Positions 43,725 through 52,453 of a stretch of DNA of 64,000 nt are shown piece after piece (position 1 is the stretch's first letter; the number at the start of each line of letters is the position of its first letter). The stretch covers positions 124,001-188,000 of the forward strand of contig JBBQTB010000001.1 in assembly GCA_038213375.1 (NCBI GenBank), read 5' to 3'. The DNA comes from JAAUTT01 sp038213375. GTDB lineage: Bacteria; Bacteroidota; Bacteroidia; Bacteroidales; JAAUTT01. The notes under the pieces were generated by a model. That model was not told the DNA's origin. It made no database searches and saw only the letters and a list, made by a program, of their open reading frames with translations. Made by a program: the position numbers and the translations under genes.

Positions 43725-44543
43725 ATGAACAAAACATACCATTTTCTTGCTTCCATAACTTTTATTTATGGCATTCTATTTACGTCATGCGTTTCAAGTG
43801 AAAAATTTATGTCCTCGGAAGCAAAAGTTAATAAGCTGCGAATAGACAGTGCCACTATGTACGGTAAAATGAACGAATGTAATACACAAGTCAAAAACCT
43901 TAACGTTGAAAAAGCATCTTTGCAGACTGAAAATGCTTCGCTAAAGAGCGAATATACTACAGTTCAAGATGATTTGAAAGCACTTACCACTGAGTCAAAA
44001 ATGACAATTGCCGATCAGGCGAAGCAATTAAAAAACTTTCAGAATTTGGTTCAATCACAGAAAAAAGTGATGGCCAAGCTTAAAAATACAATAGCTGATG
44101 CCCTGATGAATTATAATACTGATGAACTATCCGTTAACATTAAAAACGGCAATGTTTACGTTTCGCTCGAAGAAAAATTGCTGTTTAAATCGGGTAGCGA
44201 TAAGGTCGATCCTAAAGGTAAAGAAGCATTGAAATCACTGGCCAAGGTTCTTAAAAGCACCAGCGATATCACTGTAGAGATTGAAGGTCATACAGATAAT
44301 GTACCAATTAAAACCAAACAATTCAAGGATAACTGGGAACTTAGCACAGCCAGAGCCAACTCCATTGTACGTATGCTAACAAAGGATTATGGTTTTGATC
44401 CGCGACGCATCACGGCGTCGGGCAGAGGTACTTTCCACCCAATAAAAACAAATAAAACCTCAGCAGGCCGTTCCAGTAACCGGAGAACGGAAGTCATTTT
44501 ATCTCCGGATCTGAAAGAGCTTTATAAACTGTTGGATCAATAA
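43725..44543 (+). CDS. OmpA-family peptidoglycan-binding lipoprotein (copy 2)
   Basis: 272 residues, exactly the length of the preceding gene and of the same layout: signal with Cys in LFTSCVSSEKF, coiled coil, then KLLFKSGSDKVDPKGKEAL, IEGHTDNVPIKTKQ, NWELSTARANSIVRML, GRGTFHP, NRRTEVILSPDLKELY. The OmpA domains are much more alike than the signal regions, showing tandem duplication with divergence at the N-terminus. Gap to the first copy is 57 bp with no operator, so the two are probably one transcript. Confidence 0.9.
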   Translation: MNKTYHFLASITFIYGILFTSCVSSEKFMSSEAKVNKLRIDSATMYGKMNECNTQVKNLNVEKASLQTENASLKSEYTTVQDDLKALTTESKMTIADQAKQLKNFQNLVQSQKKVMAKLKNTIADALMNYNTDELSVNIKNGNVYVSLEEKLLFKSGSDKVDPKGKEALKSLAKVLKSTSDITVEIEGHTDNVPIKTKQFKDNWELSTARANSIVRMLTKDYGFDPRRITASGRGTFHPIKTNKTSAGRSSNRRTEVILSPDLKELYKLLDQ

Positions 44544-44646
44544 AATTTAAGAGATGCAAGGCCTCATTTACTGAAACTCTTTGTAAAAAATACTTATCTA
44601 ATGATTTTGGGTATTCAGTAATCAATTTTTAAATTTTTTTGTAAAT

Positions 44647-44711
44647 GTGTGAATGGTGTAACCTTTAACTATAATGATGTAATTCTCTTCAAACAATTTA
44701 TCCTAACTTTC
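44647..44711 (+). promoter_or_regulatory. stress-regulon operator copy 10 and its promoter
   Basis: 37-bp element at 44647-44683; GTGTAAC at 44656 and ATGTAAT at 44677, 21 bp apart, with the centre drifted. TTTC at 44708 is a weak -7 box, 24 bp downstream. It drives the two-TM protein and, 9 bp after it, the AraC-type regulator. Confidence 0.7.
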
Positions 44712-44735
44712 CGGCAATTTTAATACTATAAAAAA

Positions 44736-44945
44736 ATGAAAAATGCAGGTATATTTATTATTGTAATTGGTTTATTACTAACCATTTTTACAGCCTTTAC
44801 ATTTTTTACCAAAGAGAAAGTAGTTGATATCGGAAAAGTTGAAATCACCGCAGATAAACCACACCATCTCAATTGGTCACCACTGATTGGCGTTGCAGTA
44901 ATGGTAATTGGTGGAGTTGTTTTATGGCAGTCTTCTAAAAAATAA
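44736..44945 (+). CDS. small two-helix membrane protein (copy 1)
   Basis: 69 residues: MKNAGIFIIVIGLLLTIFTA, FTFFTKEKVVDIGKVEITAD, KPHHLNWSPLIGVAVMVIGG and VVLWQSSKK. Two transmembrane helices flank a short external loop with KVVDIGKVEI. It resembles DUF3185-type small membrane proteins. A paralogue at 46307 has the same layout, and both are directly behind operator copies. The AraC-type gene starts 9 bp after it, which implies co-translation or at least a common transcript. Confidence 0.75.
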   Translation: MKNAGIFIIVIGLLLTIFTAFTFFTKEKVVDIGKVEITADKPHHLNWSPLIGVAVMVIGGVVLWQSSKK

Positions 44946-44953
44946 AAAATGGT

Positions 44954-45514
44954 GTGAAGCTATATATCAAATACATGGTAAGTATGCGCTGCAAAATGGT
45001 AGTGAAAGAAGAGTTACGGAAACTCGGATTGCACTTCATCATAGTAGATATGGGCGTTGTGGATATTATGGAAAATATTTCGGATGATCAGCGTGACCAA
45101 ATAAGAATTGCATTGCTCAAATCAGGATTAGAACTGATGGACGATAAGAAAGCTGTGCTCATCGAAAAAATTAAAAATGTAATTATTGAAATGGTTCACT
45201 ATTCAGATGAATTGCCTAAAATAAATTTTTCTGATTATTTGAGCGAAAAATTAAAGTACGATTATACCTATCTTGCAAATTTATTCTCAGAAGTTAAAGG
45301 TACTACGATTGAGAAATTCATCATTATTCATAAAATAGAACGTGTAAAAGAGTTGCTCATTTACGATGAATTTAGTCTCACAGATATTGCCTGGAAGATG
45401 CATTACAGCAGCGTGGCTCATTTATCCAATCAGTTTAAAAAACTGACAGGACTCACGCCTTCTCATTTTAAAAAATTAAAAAATAAAAGGCAAAAAGCAA
45501 TTGACGATATTTGA
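44954..45514 (+). CDS. AraC-type transcriptional regulator with HMA-like N-terminal domain
   Basis: 186 residues from GTG at 44954. Residues 1-75 (KLYIKYMVSMRCKMVVKEEL, LRKLGLHFIIVDMGVVDI) follow the heavy-metal-associated ferredoxin-like fold, in the place where metal domains have M-x-C-x-x-C; here the first Cys is Ser (SMRC), so metal binding is doubtful. Residues 95-178 form the two helix-turn-helix units of AraC: SDYLSEKLKYDYTYLANLFS, EKFIIIHKIERVKELLIYDE, LTDIAWKMHYSSVAHLSNQF and KKLTGLTPSHFKKL. AraC-type activators bind direct repeats spaced by two helical turns next to the promoter, as seen in the operator described here. It is itself behind operator copy 10, which would give autoregulation. 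Confidence 0.85.
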   Translation: MKLYIKYMVSMRCKMVVKEELRKLGLHFIIVDMGVVDIMENISDDQRDQIRIALLKSGLELMDDKKAVLIEKIKNVIIEMVHYSDELPKINFSDYLSEKLKYDYTYLANLFSEVKGTTIEKFIIIHKIERVKELLIYDEFSLTDIAWKMHYSSVAHLSNQFKKLTGLTPSHFKKLKNKRQKAIDDI

Positions 45515-45595
45515 AATAAATAACACAATGATGAATAGATATTCACCAAGATTTTTGCCGATTTTGAGCTTGATTTGATATTAAATTAAAATTTG

Positions 45596-46030
45596 ATGAC
45601 AAAAGAAAAAAATATTCTGATTTTTTTGGTTGATGACGATGCGCTGTATTTAAAGACTTTAGAGGTTGAGTTTGCACAGCAATCTGAATCAATCATCAAA
45701 ACATTCGCTACAGGTGAGCAATGTATTGAAAATTTATCGCAAAATCCAGACATCATCATTTTGGATTATCATCTCAATGGTATTCAAAAAAATGCCATCA
45801 ACGGTATAGAAACACTGGATAGAATTAAAAAAATCAATTCGGAAATACCAGTTATAATGCTTTCCTCTCAGGATCAAATTGAAGTGGCTGTAAATTGTAT
45901 GAAACATCTGGCATATGATTATATCGTTAAAAGTGAAACTGCTTTTATTCGATTACAAAAAGCAATTACCTTCATTTTTCACAACCAGAAAATAGAAAAG
46001 ACATTGAATTGGTATATGGAAAAGTTGTGA
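45596..46030 (+). CDS. stand-alone response regulator receiver domain
   Basis: 144 residues from the ATG at 45596. A single CheY-like domain: acidic pocket VDDDAL, phospho-acceptor Asp57 in IIILDYHLNG, Ser-Ser in VIMLSSQDQ, and the conserved Lys in YDYIVKSE. An insertion (IQKNAINGIETL) follows the phosphorylation site, as in many Bacteroidota receiver proteins. There is no DNA-binding output domain, so it should act through protein contact. No histidine kinase lies nearby. Its position after the AraC gene (82-bp gap) suggests a signalling link, not proven. Confidence 0.88.
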   Translation: MTKEKNILIFLVDDDALYLKTLEVEFAQQSESIIKTFATGEQCIENLSQNPDIIILDYHLNGIQKNAINGIETLDRIKKINSEIPVIMLSSQDQIEVAVNCMKHLAYDYIVKSETAFIRLQKAITFIFHNQKIEKTLNWYMEKL

Positions 46031-46192
46031 TATTATAGAGCCAGATTTAAAATTTGTATTGATTCTTAGTTATTGGTTCATTGGTACTTACTGGCCGATT
46101 AAAATATTAAATATCTTTAATGTCAATAAAAATGTGCCGTCCCGTGGGACTGTATTTCCGTTTATTTCCATTTATTTCTTTCATTTTAAAAT

Positions 46193-46257
46193 GTGTGAAT
46201 GATGTAAATTTTTTCCATAGTTATGTAACGTACAGGGTAAAATGAATCTTATCTTTA
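46193..46257 (+). promoter_or_regulatory. stress-regulon operator copy 11 and its promoter
   Basis: 37-bp element at 46193-46229 with ATGTAAA at 46202 and ATGTAAC at 46223; TATCTTTA at 46250-46257 is the -7 box, 24 bp after the element. The start codon of the small membrane protein follows 49 bp later. Confidence 0.8.
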
Positions 46258-46306
46258 TTTTTTAAATCACTTTTTCAAGAAAAAATAATACCCTAAAAAA
46301 TACACA

Positions 46307-46516
46307 ATGAAAAAGGCAGGCATCTTCACTATTATCGTTGGTTTTGGATTAATCATTTTTACAAGTTTTTTCCCTTTTCCTAAAGATAAAGCTATTAATA
46401 TTAAACAAGTTGCAATCGGAAAGCAAAAAGCACAAAACCTCAATTGGTATCCGCTTTTTAGTATTGCTGTATTTGTAGTGGGTACAGCTATTTTAGGACG
46501 ATCTTCTGAATCGTAG
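46307..46516 (+). CDS. small two-helix membrane protein (copy 2)
   Basis: 69 residues, same length and layout as the gene at 44736: MKKAGIFTIIVGFGLIIFTS, FFPFPKDKAINIKQVAIGKQ, KAQNLNWYPLFSIAVFVVGT and AILGRSSES. Two transmembrane helices with a loop containing NIKQVAI and the shared NLNW/HLNW motif before the second helix. Driven by operator copy 11. Unlike copy 1 it has no AraC gene behind it. Confidence 0.75.
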   Translation: MKKAGIFTIIVGFGLIIFTSFFPFPKDKAINIKQVAIGKQKAQNLNWYPLFSIAVFVVGTAILGRSSES

Positions 46517-46790
46517 AAGACTAAAATTAGCGATTTGAAAAGATAATAATGCTTAATAATAGAAAAACTTAAAAAATATCATCAATTGGTTATTTTTAAT
46601 TTACTTCTTTTACTAACTGGGTTTATTGTGCCGGTCAAAATTTTTAACATTAAAAAAATTGAGATAAATGATGGGTATTTGTATTTAGACATTATCTAAA
46701 ATAATAAATACTCAAGCCGACACATTTTTTATCATAAAATAAAGAAAAAATCTCTATAATATTTGATATAGTCAGTCTGTATGAAAAACC
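46517..46790. other. intergenic region with a possible remnant small membrane protein
   Basis: Between 46553 and 46699 a frame without ATG reads KKYHQLVIFNLLLLLTG, FIVPVKIFNIKKIEIN and DGYLYLD before a stop. A related stretch (YWPIKILNIFNVNK) occurs in the gap before operator copy 11 at about 46090. Both may be decayed copies of one small membrane protein. The start of the phosphorylase gene follows. Confidence 0.3.
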
Positions 46791-49337
46791 ATGAGTAAAC
46801 AAACAAACTTTAAGAAAGCGGTAAATAATCTTTTGCCAACCAACAGCGAAGGCTTTAATTCTTTGGCTGAGCTTGCATTAGACATGAGATGGTCATGGGA
46901 TCATTCAGCCGATAAAATATGGAGGAAGTTAGATCCTGCACTTTGGGACTTTACTCATAATCCTTGGGTTGTGTTGCAAACTGTTTCCAACGATCAGTTT
47001 CAATCGGTAATGAACGACCCTGCTTTTCGGAGTATAATTGACGCCATGGTGAAGGTCAAGAATGATTTAAACTCTTCACCTGCATGGTTTCAACAAAATT
47101 TTCCAAAAACTTCTTTGACATGTGTCGCTTATTTTAGCATGGAATTCATGTTAAGTGAAGGGCTCCCGATTTATTCGGGTGGTCTGGGCAATGTTGCCGG
47201 CGATCAGCTTAAAACTGCAAGTGATTTGGGAATTCCTGTCATTGGTATAGGACTACTTTATCAGCAAGGCTATTTTCGGCAGGAAATCGACAGAAATGGA
47301 ATGCAACAAGCGCTTTATCCCTATAATGACCCCGGGCAATTACCAATCACCCCTTTGCGTCAACCAAATGGAGAATGGTTGCGCTTAGAAATTGCTCTTC
47401 CTGGATACTCTGTTTGGCTGCGTGCCTGGCAAGTTCAGGTTGGTAGGGTGAAACTTTACCTTTTAGATAGCAATGATGCGGCAAATTTTCCGGTTCATCG
47501 TGGTATTACAAGCGAATTATATGGTGGCGGGTCAGAGCTTCGGCTAAAACAGGAATTGATGCTCGGAATTGGTGGCTGGCGTCTACTCAATGCTCTTGGT
47601 ATTCAGCCACAAGTATGCCATCTCAATGAGGGGCACGCAGCATTTGCAATATTGGAACGGGCTTATCATTTTATGAAAGATACAGGACAAGCTTTTGATG
47701 TTGCCCTGGCTTCCACAAGAGCAGGTAATCTTTTTACTACACATACAGCAGTAGCCGCCGGGTTCGATTGCTTTCCAGCATCGCTTATTGAGCAATACCT
47801 TGGCAAATATGCTGAGCAAACACTTGGTATTACTTGTCATCAATTATTAGCGCTCGGACGAAAGGATTCAGAAAATAATTCGGAGATGTTCAATATGGCT
47901 TATTTGGCAATAAGAGGAAGCGGAGCAGTAAATGGGGTAAGTCGTCTCCATGGAGAAGTGAGTCGTCACATCTTTGAACCACTATTTCCTAAATGGCCCA
48001 CCAGCGAAGTACCTGTTGGCTACATTACCAATGGAGTTCATATGCCAACATGGGACTCCAGGGAAGCAGACGAAATTTGGACGGAAGCCTGTGGCAAAGA
48101 CAGATGGTTGGGGATAAACAAAAATCTGGAACAAGATATTCGCCGCGTTTCCGATGAAAGGCTATGGGAAATGCGCACCAATGCAAACAAGGCTCTCATC
48201 AAATTTTCCAGTGAATATGTTTCGAAGCAATTGCTTGGCTCAGGACATACCTACGAATCAGTTGAACGAGCGAAACATTTATTTGATCCCAACATTTTAA
48301 CACTCGGCTTTGCACGACGATTCGCAACTTATAAACGACCTAATTTATTGCTGCATAACCCGGAAAGATTGCTACGCTTGTTAAAAAACCCTAAATTTCC
48401 GGTACAACTTATCCTTTCCGGCAAAGCTCATCCTGCCGATCAGCAAGGACAGGATTTAATTAAAGATTGGATGAGGTTTATAAGGCACGATGATGACCAT
48501 CCTCCAGTTCTTTTCCTTGCCGATTATGATATGCATGTATCAGAACAACTGGTGCAGGGTGTAGATGTTTGGATAAATACACCCCGTCGCCCCTGGGAGG
48601 CCAGTGGAACCAGTGGCATGAAAGTGCTTGTAAATGGGGGTATTAACCTTTCGATATTAGATGGTTGGTGGTCCGAAGCTTATTCACCCCAAGTTGGCTG
48701 GGCTCTGGGTGATGGGAATGAACATGGCGACGACCCGTTTTGGGACGATATCGAAGCCGAACAACTTTATCAAATACTAGAACAGCAAGTAGTTCCTGAA
48801 TTTTATAACCGCAATGAAAAGGGAATCCCTACGGCTTGGGTTTCGAGAATGCGTGAAAGCATGGCACAATTAACACCTAAATTCTCAGCCGACAGAACCG
48901 TTCGGGAATACACAGAACAACACTATCTTCCTGCGGCATCAGCATATCTTGAGCGCACAGCTAATAAAGGTGCAAAGGGAAAACTTATACATGACAAAAT
49001 CTATTCCCTTGAGCAAAATTGGGAATCGATGCATTTCGGAGAGGTGACTATAGAAACTAATGAAAACCAACATAAGGTTGATGTTCAGATTTATTTCAAT
49101 GACCTTGATCCGGACATGGTTCAGGTTGAGTTTTTTGCTAAAGGAATAAATGGGGCGGCTCCGTTTGCGCAAAAGATGTCGCGAGGGGCAAAACTAGAAG
49201 GCACAGCTAATGGATACCATTTTAACACTTTGGTAACAACGACACGCCCAAAGTCAGATTATACGGCTAGAGTAATACCTTACTTTCCAAATGCTTCAGT
49301 GCCACTTGAAATTTCCAGGATTTTATGGCAGAGTTGA
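46791..49337 (+). CDS. glgP: alpha-glucan (glycogen/maltodextrin) phosphorylase, GT35
   Basis: 848 residues of the short alpha-glucan phosphorylase family. An N-terminal DUF3417 region (12-120: LALDMRWSWDHSADKIWRKL, FTHNPWVVL) is followed by AYFSMEFMLSEGLPIYSGGL, GLLYQQGYFRQEID, HLNEGHAAFAILER, TTHTAVAAGFDCFP and GYITNGVHMPTW. The PLP site TSGMKVLVNGG carries Lys611. It releases glucose-1-phosphate from storage glucan. Cytoplasmic. A C-terminal domain (about 730-848) completes the usual length. It leads a region of carbohydrate genes (LDH, PIG-L, GT4, glycosidase). Confidence 0.93.
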   Translation: MSKQTNFKKAVNNLLPTNSEGFNSLAELALDMRWSWDHSADKIWRKLDPALWDFTHNPWVVLQTVSNDQFQSVMNDPAFRSIIDAMVKVKNDLNSSPAWFQQNFPKTSLTCVAYFSMEFMLSEGLPIYSGGLGNVAGDQLKTASDLGIPVIGIGLLYQQGYFRQEIDRNGMQQALYPYNDPGQLPITPLRQPNGEWLRLEIALPGYSVWLRAWQVQVGRVKLYLLDSNDAANFPVHRGITSELYGGGSELRLKQELMLGIGGWRLLNALGIQPQVCHLNEGHAAFAILERAYHFMKDTGQAFDVALASTRAGNLFTTHTAVAAGFDCFPASLIEQYLGKYAEQTLGITCHQLLALGRKDSENNSEMFNMAYLAIRGSGAVNGVSRLHGEVSRHIFEPLFPKWPTSEVPVGYITNGVHMPTWDSREADEIWTEACGKDRWLGINKNLEQDIRRVSDERLWEMRTNANKALIKFSSEYVSKQLLGSGHTYESVERAKHLFDPNILTLGFARRFATYKRPNLLLHNPERLLRLLKNPKFPVQLILSGKAHPADQQGQDLIKDWMRFIRHDDDHPPVLFLADYDMHVSEQLVQGVDVWINTPRRPWEASGTSGMKVLVNGGINLSILDGWWSEAYSPQVGWALGDGNEHGDDPFWDDIEAEQLYQILEQQVVPEFYNRNEKGIPTAWVSRMRESMAQLTPKFSADRTVREYTEQHYLPAASAYLERTANKGAKGKLIHDKIYSLEQNWESMHFGEVTIETNENQHKVDVQIYFNDLDPDMVQVEFFAKGINGAAPFAQKMSRGAKLEGTANGYHFNTLVTTTRPKSDYTARVIPYFPNASVPLEISRILWQS

Positions 49338-49448
49338 TGGAAGGAAGACGGAAGTTAATATTCGGTCTTTTGACATAGTAGAATTTTTGTTCGGCTTAGG
49401 CTGTGGATAAGTCGTAAATCCTTACACTCTCGGCCATTAAAAATATAT

Positions 49449-49479
49449 TCGACGGAGGCAGGTCCCGCCGAAAAAAAGA
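49449..49479 (+). terminator. probable terminator after glgP
   Basis: TTCGACGG and CCGCCGAA pair with one mismatch around AGGCAGGTC, followed by an A-run on the plus strand. The A-run, rather than a T-run, makes this weak; it may instead be a short dispersed GC-rich element. Confidence 0.35.
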
Positions 49480-49550
49480 TTGATGATAACCTCGCCAAAA
49501 TGGAGGTGATTCACTTTGTTTTTTTGATACCTTCAAATAATTATGAAATT

Positions 49551-50501
49551 ATGGAATCGTTAAAACCTAAAATTGCCATCGTTGGTGCAGGTAATGTGGG
49601 TAGTACTTTTGCTTTCTCGTTAATGTTAAGTGGTTTAGCCCGAGAAATTGTATTAATTGACAAAAATGAGTTGCTTGTAAAAGGTGAGTGCATGGATTTA
49701 AATCATGGTATTAGCTTAGCCCACCCAACAAAAATTTACACCTCCGGGTTTGAAGGTTGCAAAGATGCGGATATCGTCGTTATTACTGCCGGGGCAAATC
49801 AAAAGCCGGGGCAGACCAGAACAGATTTAGTGAAGGATAACGTTACAATATTTAATACTATTATACCTGCCATTTCAAAATATGCTGGGAATGCCATTCT
49901 GTTGGTTGTCACTAACCCGGTAGATATTCTAACCTATGTAACTTTGAAATTATCAGGTTTACCGCCCAACAGGGTGATTGGCTCCGGAACTGTACTGGAC
50001 ACGGCAAGACTGAAGTACATGATAAGTGAATATTGTGAAGTGGATCCCGGTAATATCCATGCTTACATCATAGGCGAACATGGAGACACTGAACTTCCGG
50101 TTTGGAGTAATGCAACCATTGCTGGGATGTCATTGGAAAAATATTGTTCTGATTATGGTAAGCATGATAATGTAAAAAACGAATTATCCGCAATATTTGA
50201 AAAGGTAAAAAATTCAGCTTATCAGATAATTAAAGCAAAAGGAGCTACAAACTATTCCATAGCATTGGCATTAGTTAAAATTTCGCGTTCTATCTTAAGA
50301 AATGAGAATTCAATTTTGCCTGTGTCTACCCTTATCACAGACTACTATGGTATAAGTGATGTTTGCATAAGCATTCCATCACATGTTAATATACAAGGTG
50401 TTGAAAGGTATCTTAAATTGGAACTATCGGAGGTGGAGCAAGATTTATTCAAACATTCCGCCAATACCTTAAAAAATATCCTAAAAACGATCCATTTATA
50501 A
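49551..50501 (+). CDS. ldh: L-lactate dehydrogenase
   Basis: 316 residues from the ATG at 49551, where the NAD-binding domain begins (KPKIAIVGAGNVGSTFAFSL); the 17 codons upstream are not typical. GAGNVG binds NAD; GANQKPGQTRTDLVKDNVTI contains the Gln that selects lactate over malate and the active-site-loop Arg; VVTNPVDILTYVT and the catalytic His in IGEHGDTELPVWS follow. It interconverts pyruvate and lactate in the cytoplasm. The gene start lies 213 bp after glgP, so it may be expressed with the glucan-degrading genes during energy limitation. Confidence 0.93.
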   Translation: MESLKPKIAIVGAGNVGSTFAFSLMLSGLAREIVLIDKNELLVKGECMDLNHGISLAHPTKIYTSGFEGCKDADIVVITAGANQKPGQTRTDLVKDNVTIFNTIIPAISKYAGNAILLVVTNPVDILTYVTLKLSGLPPNRVIGSGTVLDTARLKYMISEYCEVDPGNIHAYIIGEHGDTELPVWSNATIAGMSLEKYCSDYGKHDNVKNELSAIFEKVKNSAYQIIKAKGATNYSIALALVKISRSILRNENSILPVSTLITDYYGISDVCISIPSHVNIQGVERYLKLELSEVEQDLFKHSANTLKNILKTIHL

Positions 50502-50510
50502 AATTTATTA

Positions 50511-51158
50511 ATGACTCGAATATCCACTAAAACAGTTGCCCTTATCGTTGCTCACCCCGATGATGAAACGTTGTGGGCCGGCGGAACTTTATTAAGCCAT
50601 CCCTCCTGGCAATGGTTTACTATTAGTCTATGCCGGGGAAGTGATAACGACCGTGCCCCTAAGTTTTACAATGCCTTAAAAATCTTAAAATCTGAAGGAA
50701 TCATGGGTGACGTTGATGATGGCCCGGAACAAAATCCTTTGGATGAAAAAGCGTTAGCACGAACCATTCTGGATCTATTGCCTCCTAGACATTTCGATAT
50801 AGTTATTACCCATAATCCATCAGGCGAATATACAAAACACCTCAGGCACGATGAAGTTAGTAAAGCTGTAATTAATCTATGGTATGACGGTAAAATATCT
50901 GCTAATGAATTGTGGACCTTTGCTTACGAAGACGGTAATAAGGAATATTATCCCAAAGCTGAGAAAAATGATACTTTTTATCGAACTCTTATGAATCAGA
51001 TCTGGCGTAGGAAATATAGTATTATTACAGAAACTTATGGTTTTGAAAAAAATAGCTGGGAAGCACAAACCACACCTAAAACAGAAGCATTCCGGCAATT
51101 TTATGTACCGGATGATGCTAAAAATTGGATTAAACAATGTGAAAATAAATCAATTTAA
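50511..51158 (+). CDS. PIG-L/LmbE family deacetylase
   Basis: 215 residues, cytoplasmic. The N-terminal ALIVAHPDDETLWAGG contains the AHPDDE zinc site of the family, and HLRHDEV near residue 108 supplies a further metal ligand. Members remove acetyl groups from N-acetylglucosamine conjugates (mycothiol, bacillithiol, GPI). Ten bases after ldh and 52 bp before a GT4 gene, it belongs to a small sugar-conjugate cluster. The neighbouring GT4 does not look like BshA, so bacillithiol synthesis is not the obvious role. Confidence 0.85.
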   Translation: MTRISTKTVALIVAHPDDETLWAGGTLLSHPSWQWFTISLCRGSDNDRAPKFYNALKILKSEGIMGDVDDGPEQNPLDEKALARTILDLLPPRHFDIVITHNPSGEYTKHLRHDEVSKAVINLWYDGKISANELWTFAYEDGNKEYYPKAEKNDTFYRTLMNQIWRRKYSIITETYGFEKNSWEAQTTPKTEAFRQFYVPDDAKNWIKQCENKSI

Positions 51159-51210
51159 AATGAGGAAATTTTCAAATCTTTAAATCAACTAATCAACTAA
51201 TTATCATAAC

Positions 51211-52353
51211 ATGAAAGTTCTGGTATTATATGATTACCCTCCTTCACCGGGAGGACTTGCAACTCAAGGAGACCTTCTTTATAAGGGACTTCTTGAAATG
51301 GGTATTGATACCCATGCAGTTCATTTCGAATCTGCACAGGAGAAAGAATGGTATTATAGGTGGTTTGAGCCAGATGTTGTTGTTGGTGTAGGTTATTGGG
51401 GACACACTCCGCAATTAGTTCTTCACCCTCAACGCTATGGTGTGCAACCTGTACCTTGGTTAGTTGCCGACGGTTACATTGCAAACTACCAGGAGGTATT
51501 AAATGCTCTTCCATTGATATTGGTAACGTCCAATTGGGTAAAGGAGATGTATGTACGCGACGGTATCAAGAGCGATATTATTGAAGTATTACCTGTTGGT
51601 TGCGATACCGATTCATTTATACCGTTTAGTAAAGATGATTCGAAAATATTGGCTGTGCGCGAATCATTAGGCATTTCACCTGATCAGTTGATGATCCTCA
51701 CCATTGGTGGCGATGCTGCTTCAAAAGGTGCACAAGAAGTTATGCAGGCACTGGCTATCATTGATACGAAAGCACCAGACTGGAAATATGTTTGCAAAGT
51801 ATGGCCACAGCCACGAACTAAGCGTCAAAACGTTGCTGATCTGGAAATGGCGATAAATCTGGGTATTGAAAAAAATGTTACCTATGCAACTAACACCATT
51901 TCAAGAAATTTTATGCCTTACCTGATTGGAGCTTGCGATATATATGCGGCCCCTTCGCGACTGGAAGGTTTCGGAATGCCACAAGTGGAAGCAGGAGCTT
52001 GCGGGAAACCGGTAATAAGTATCAAAGCCATGGGTATGCTGGATACACTTATACATGACGAAACAGCCTTATTGGCAAATATTGCTCAGAAAATTGTTGT
52101 GAACGAAGTAACAGTTGGCGATGAATCAGGCTTTGAAGGTAAACATAAAGTGGTATTTAAAGAGCCGCGAACGGTCGATTACCGTGCAAATGTTCAGGAT
52201 ATTGCAAAATATTTAATGGAACTTATGACTAATGCTGCACTACGTGAAAAAATGGGCAATGCAGGGAGAATGCGTGTGGTCGAAAATTTTGACTACCGCA
52301 TTGTTGCAAAGCGATTTGTTCAAATAATGAACGAAAAATTGGGGATAAAATGA
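51211..52353 (+). CDS. GT4 family glycosyltransferase
   Basis: 380 residues, GT-B fold. LYDYPPSPGGLATQGDLLYKG opens the N-terminal domain; VLPVGCDTDSFIPF marks the domain boundary; ILTIGGDAASKGAQEVMQAL, then AAPSRLEGFGMPQVEAGACGKPVI holds the EGFGMPQVE donor-binding motif of GT4. Retaining transfer from a nucleotide-sugar is expected; donor and acceptor unknown. Part of the trio PIG-L, GT4, glycosidase. Confidence 0.88.
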   Translation: MKVLVLYDYPPSPGGLATQGDLLYKGLLEMGIDTHAVHFESAQEKEWYYRWFEPDVVVGVGYWGHTPQLVLHPQRYGVQPVPWLVADGYIANYQEVLNALPLILVTSNWVKEMYVRDGIKSDIIEVLPVGCDTDSFIPFSKDDSKILAVRESLGISPDQLMILTIGGDAASKGAQEVMQALAIIDTKAPDWKYVCKVWPQPRTKRQNVADLEMAINLGIEKNVTYATNTISRNFMPYLIGACDIYAAPSRLEGFGMPQVEAGACGKPVISIKAMGMLDTLIHDETALLANIAQKIVVNEVTVGDESGFEGKHKVVFKEPRTVDYRANVQDIAKYLMELMTNAALREKMGNAGRMRVVENFDYRIVAKRFVQIMNEKLGIK

Positions 52354-52453
52354 GCTGAAAATAAAAATGATTTGAAAATTTGAAGATGTGGTTATTTAAA
52401 ATAATAAATCATCTTTTTGATTTTCAAACTAACACATTTTTCAAATTATTATC

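Noticed and set aside
44647..46257. The receiver protein at 45596 as the DNA-binding regulator of the operator.
   Set aside because: It has no output domain; it could only act through another protein.
50511..52353. PIG-L plus GT4 as the bacillithiol genes bshB and bshA.
   Set aside because: The GT4 N-terminus (LYDYPPSPGGLATQ) and donor region do not look like BshA, and no bshC is present.
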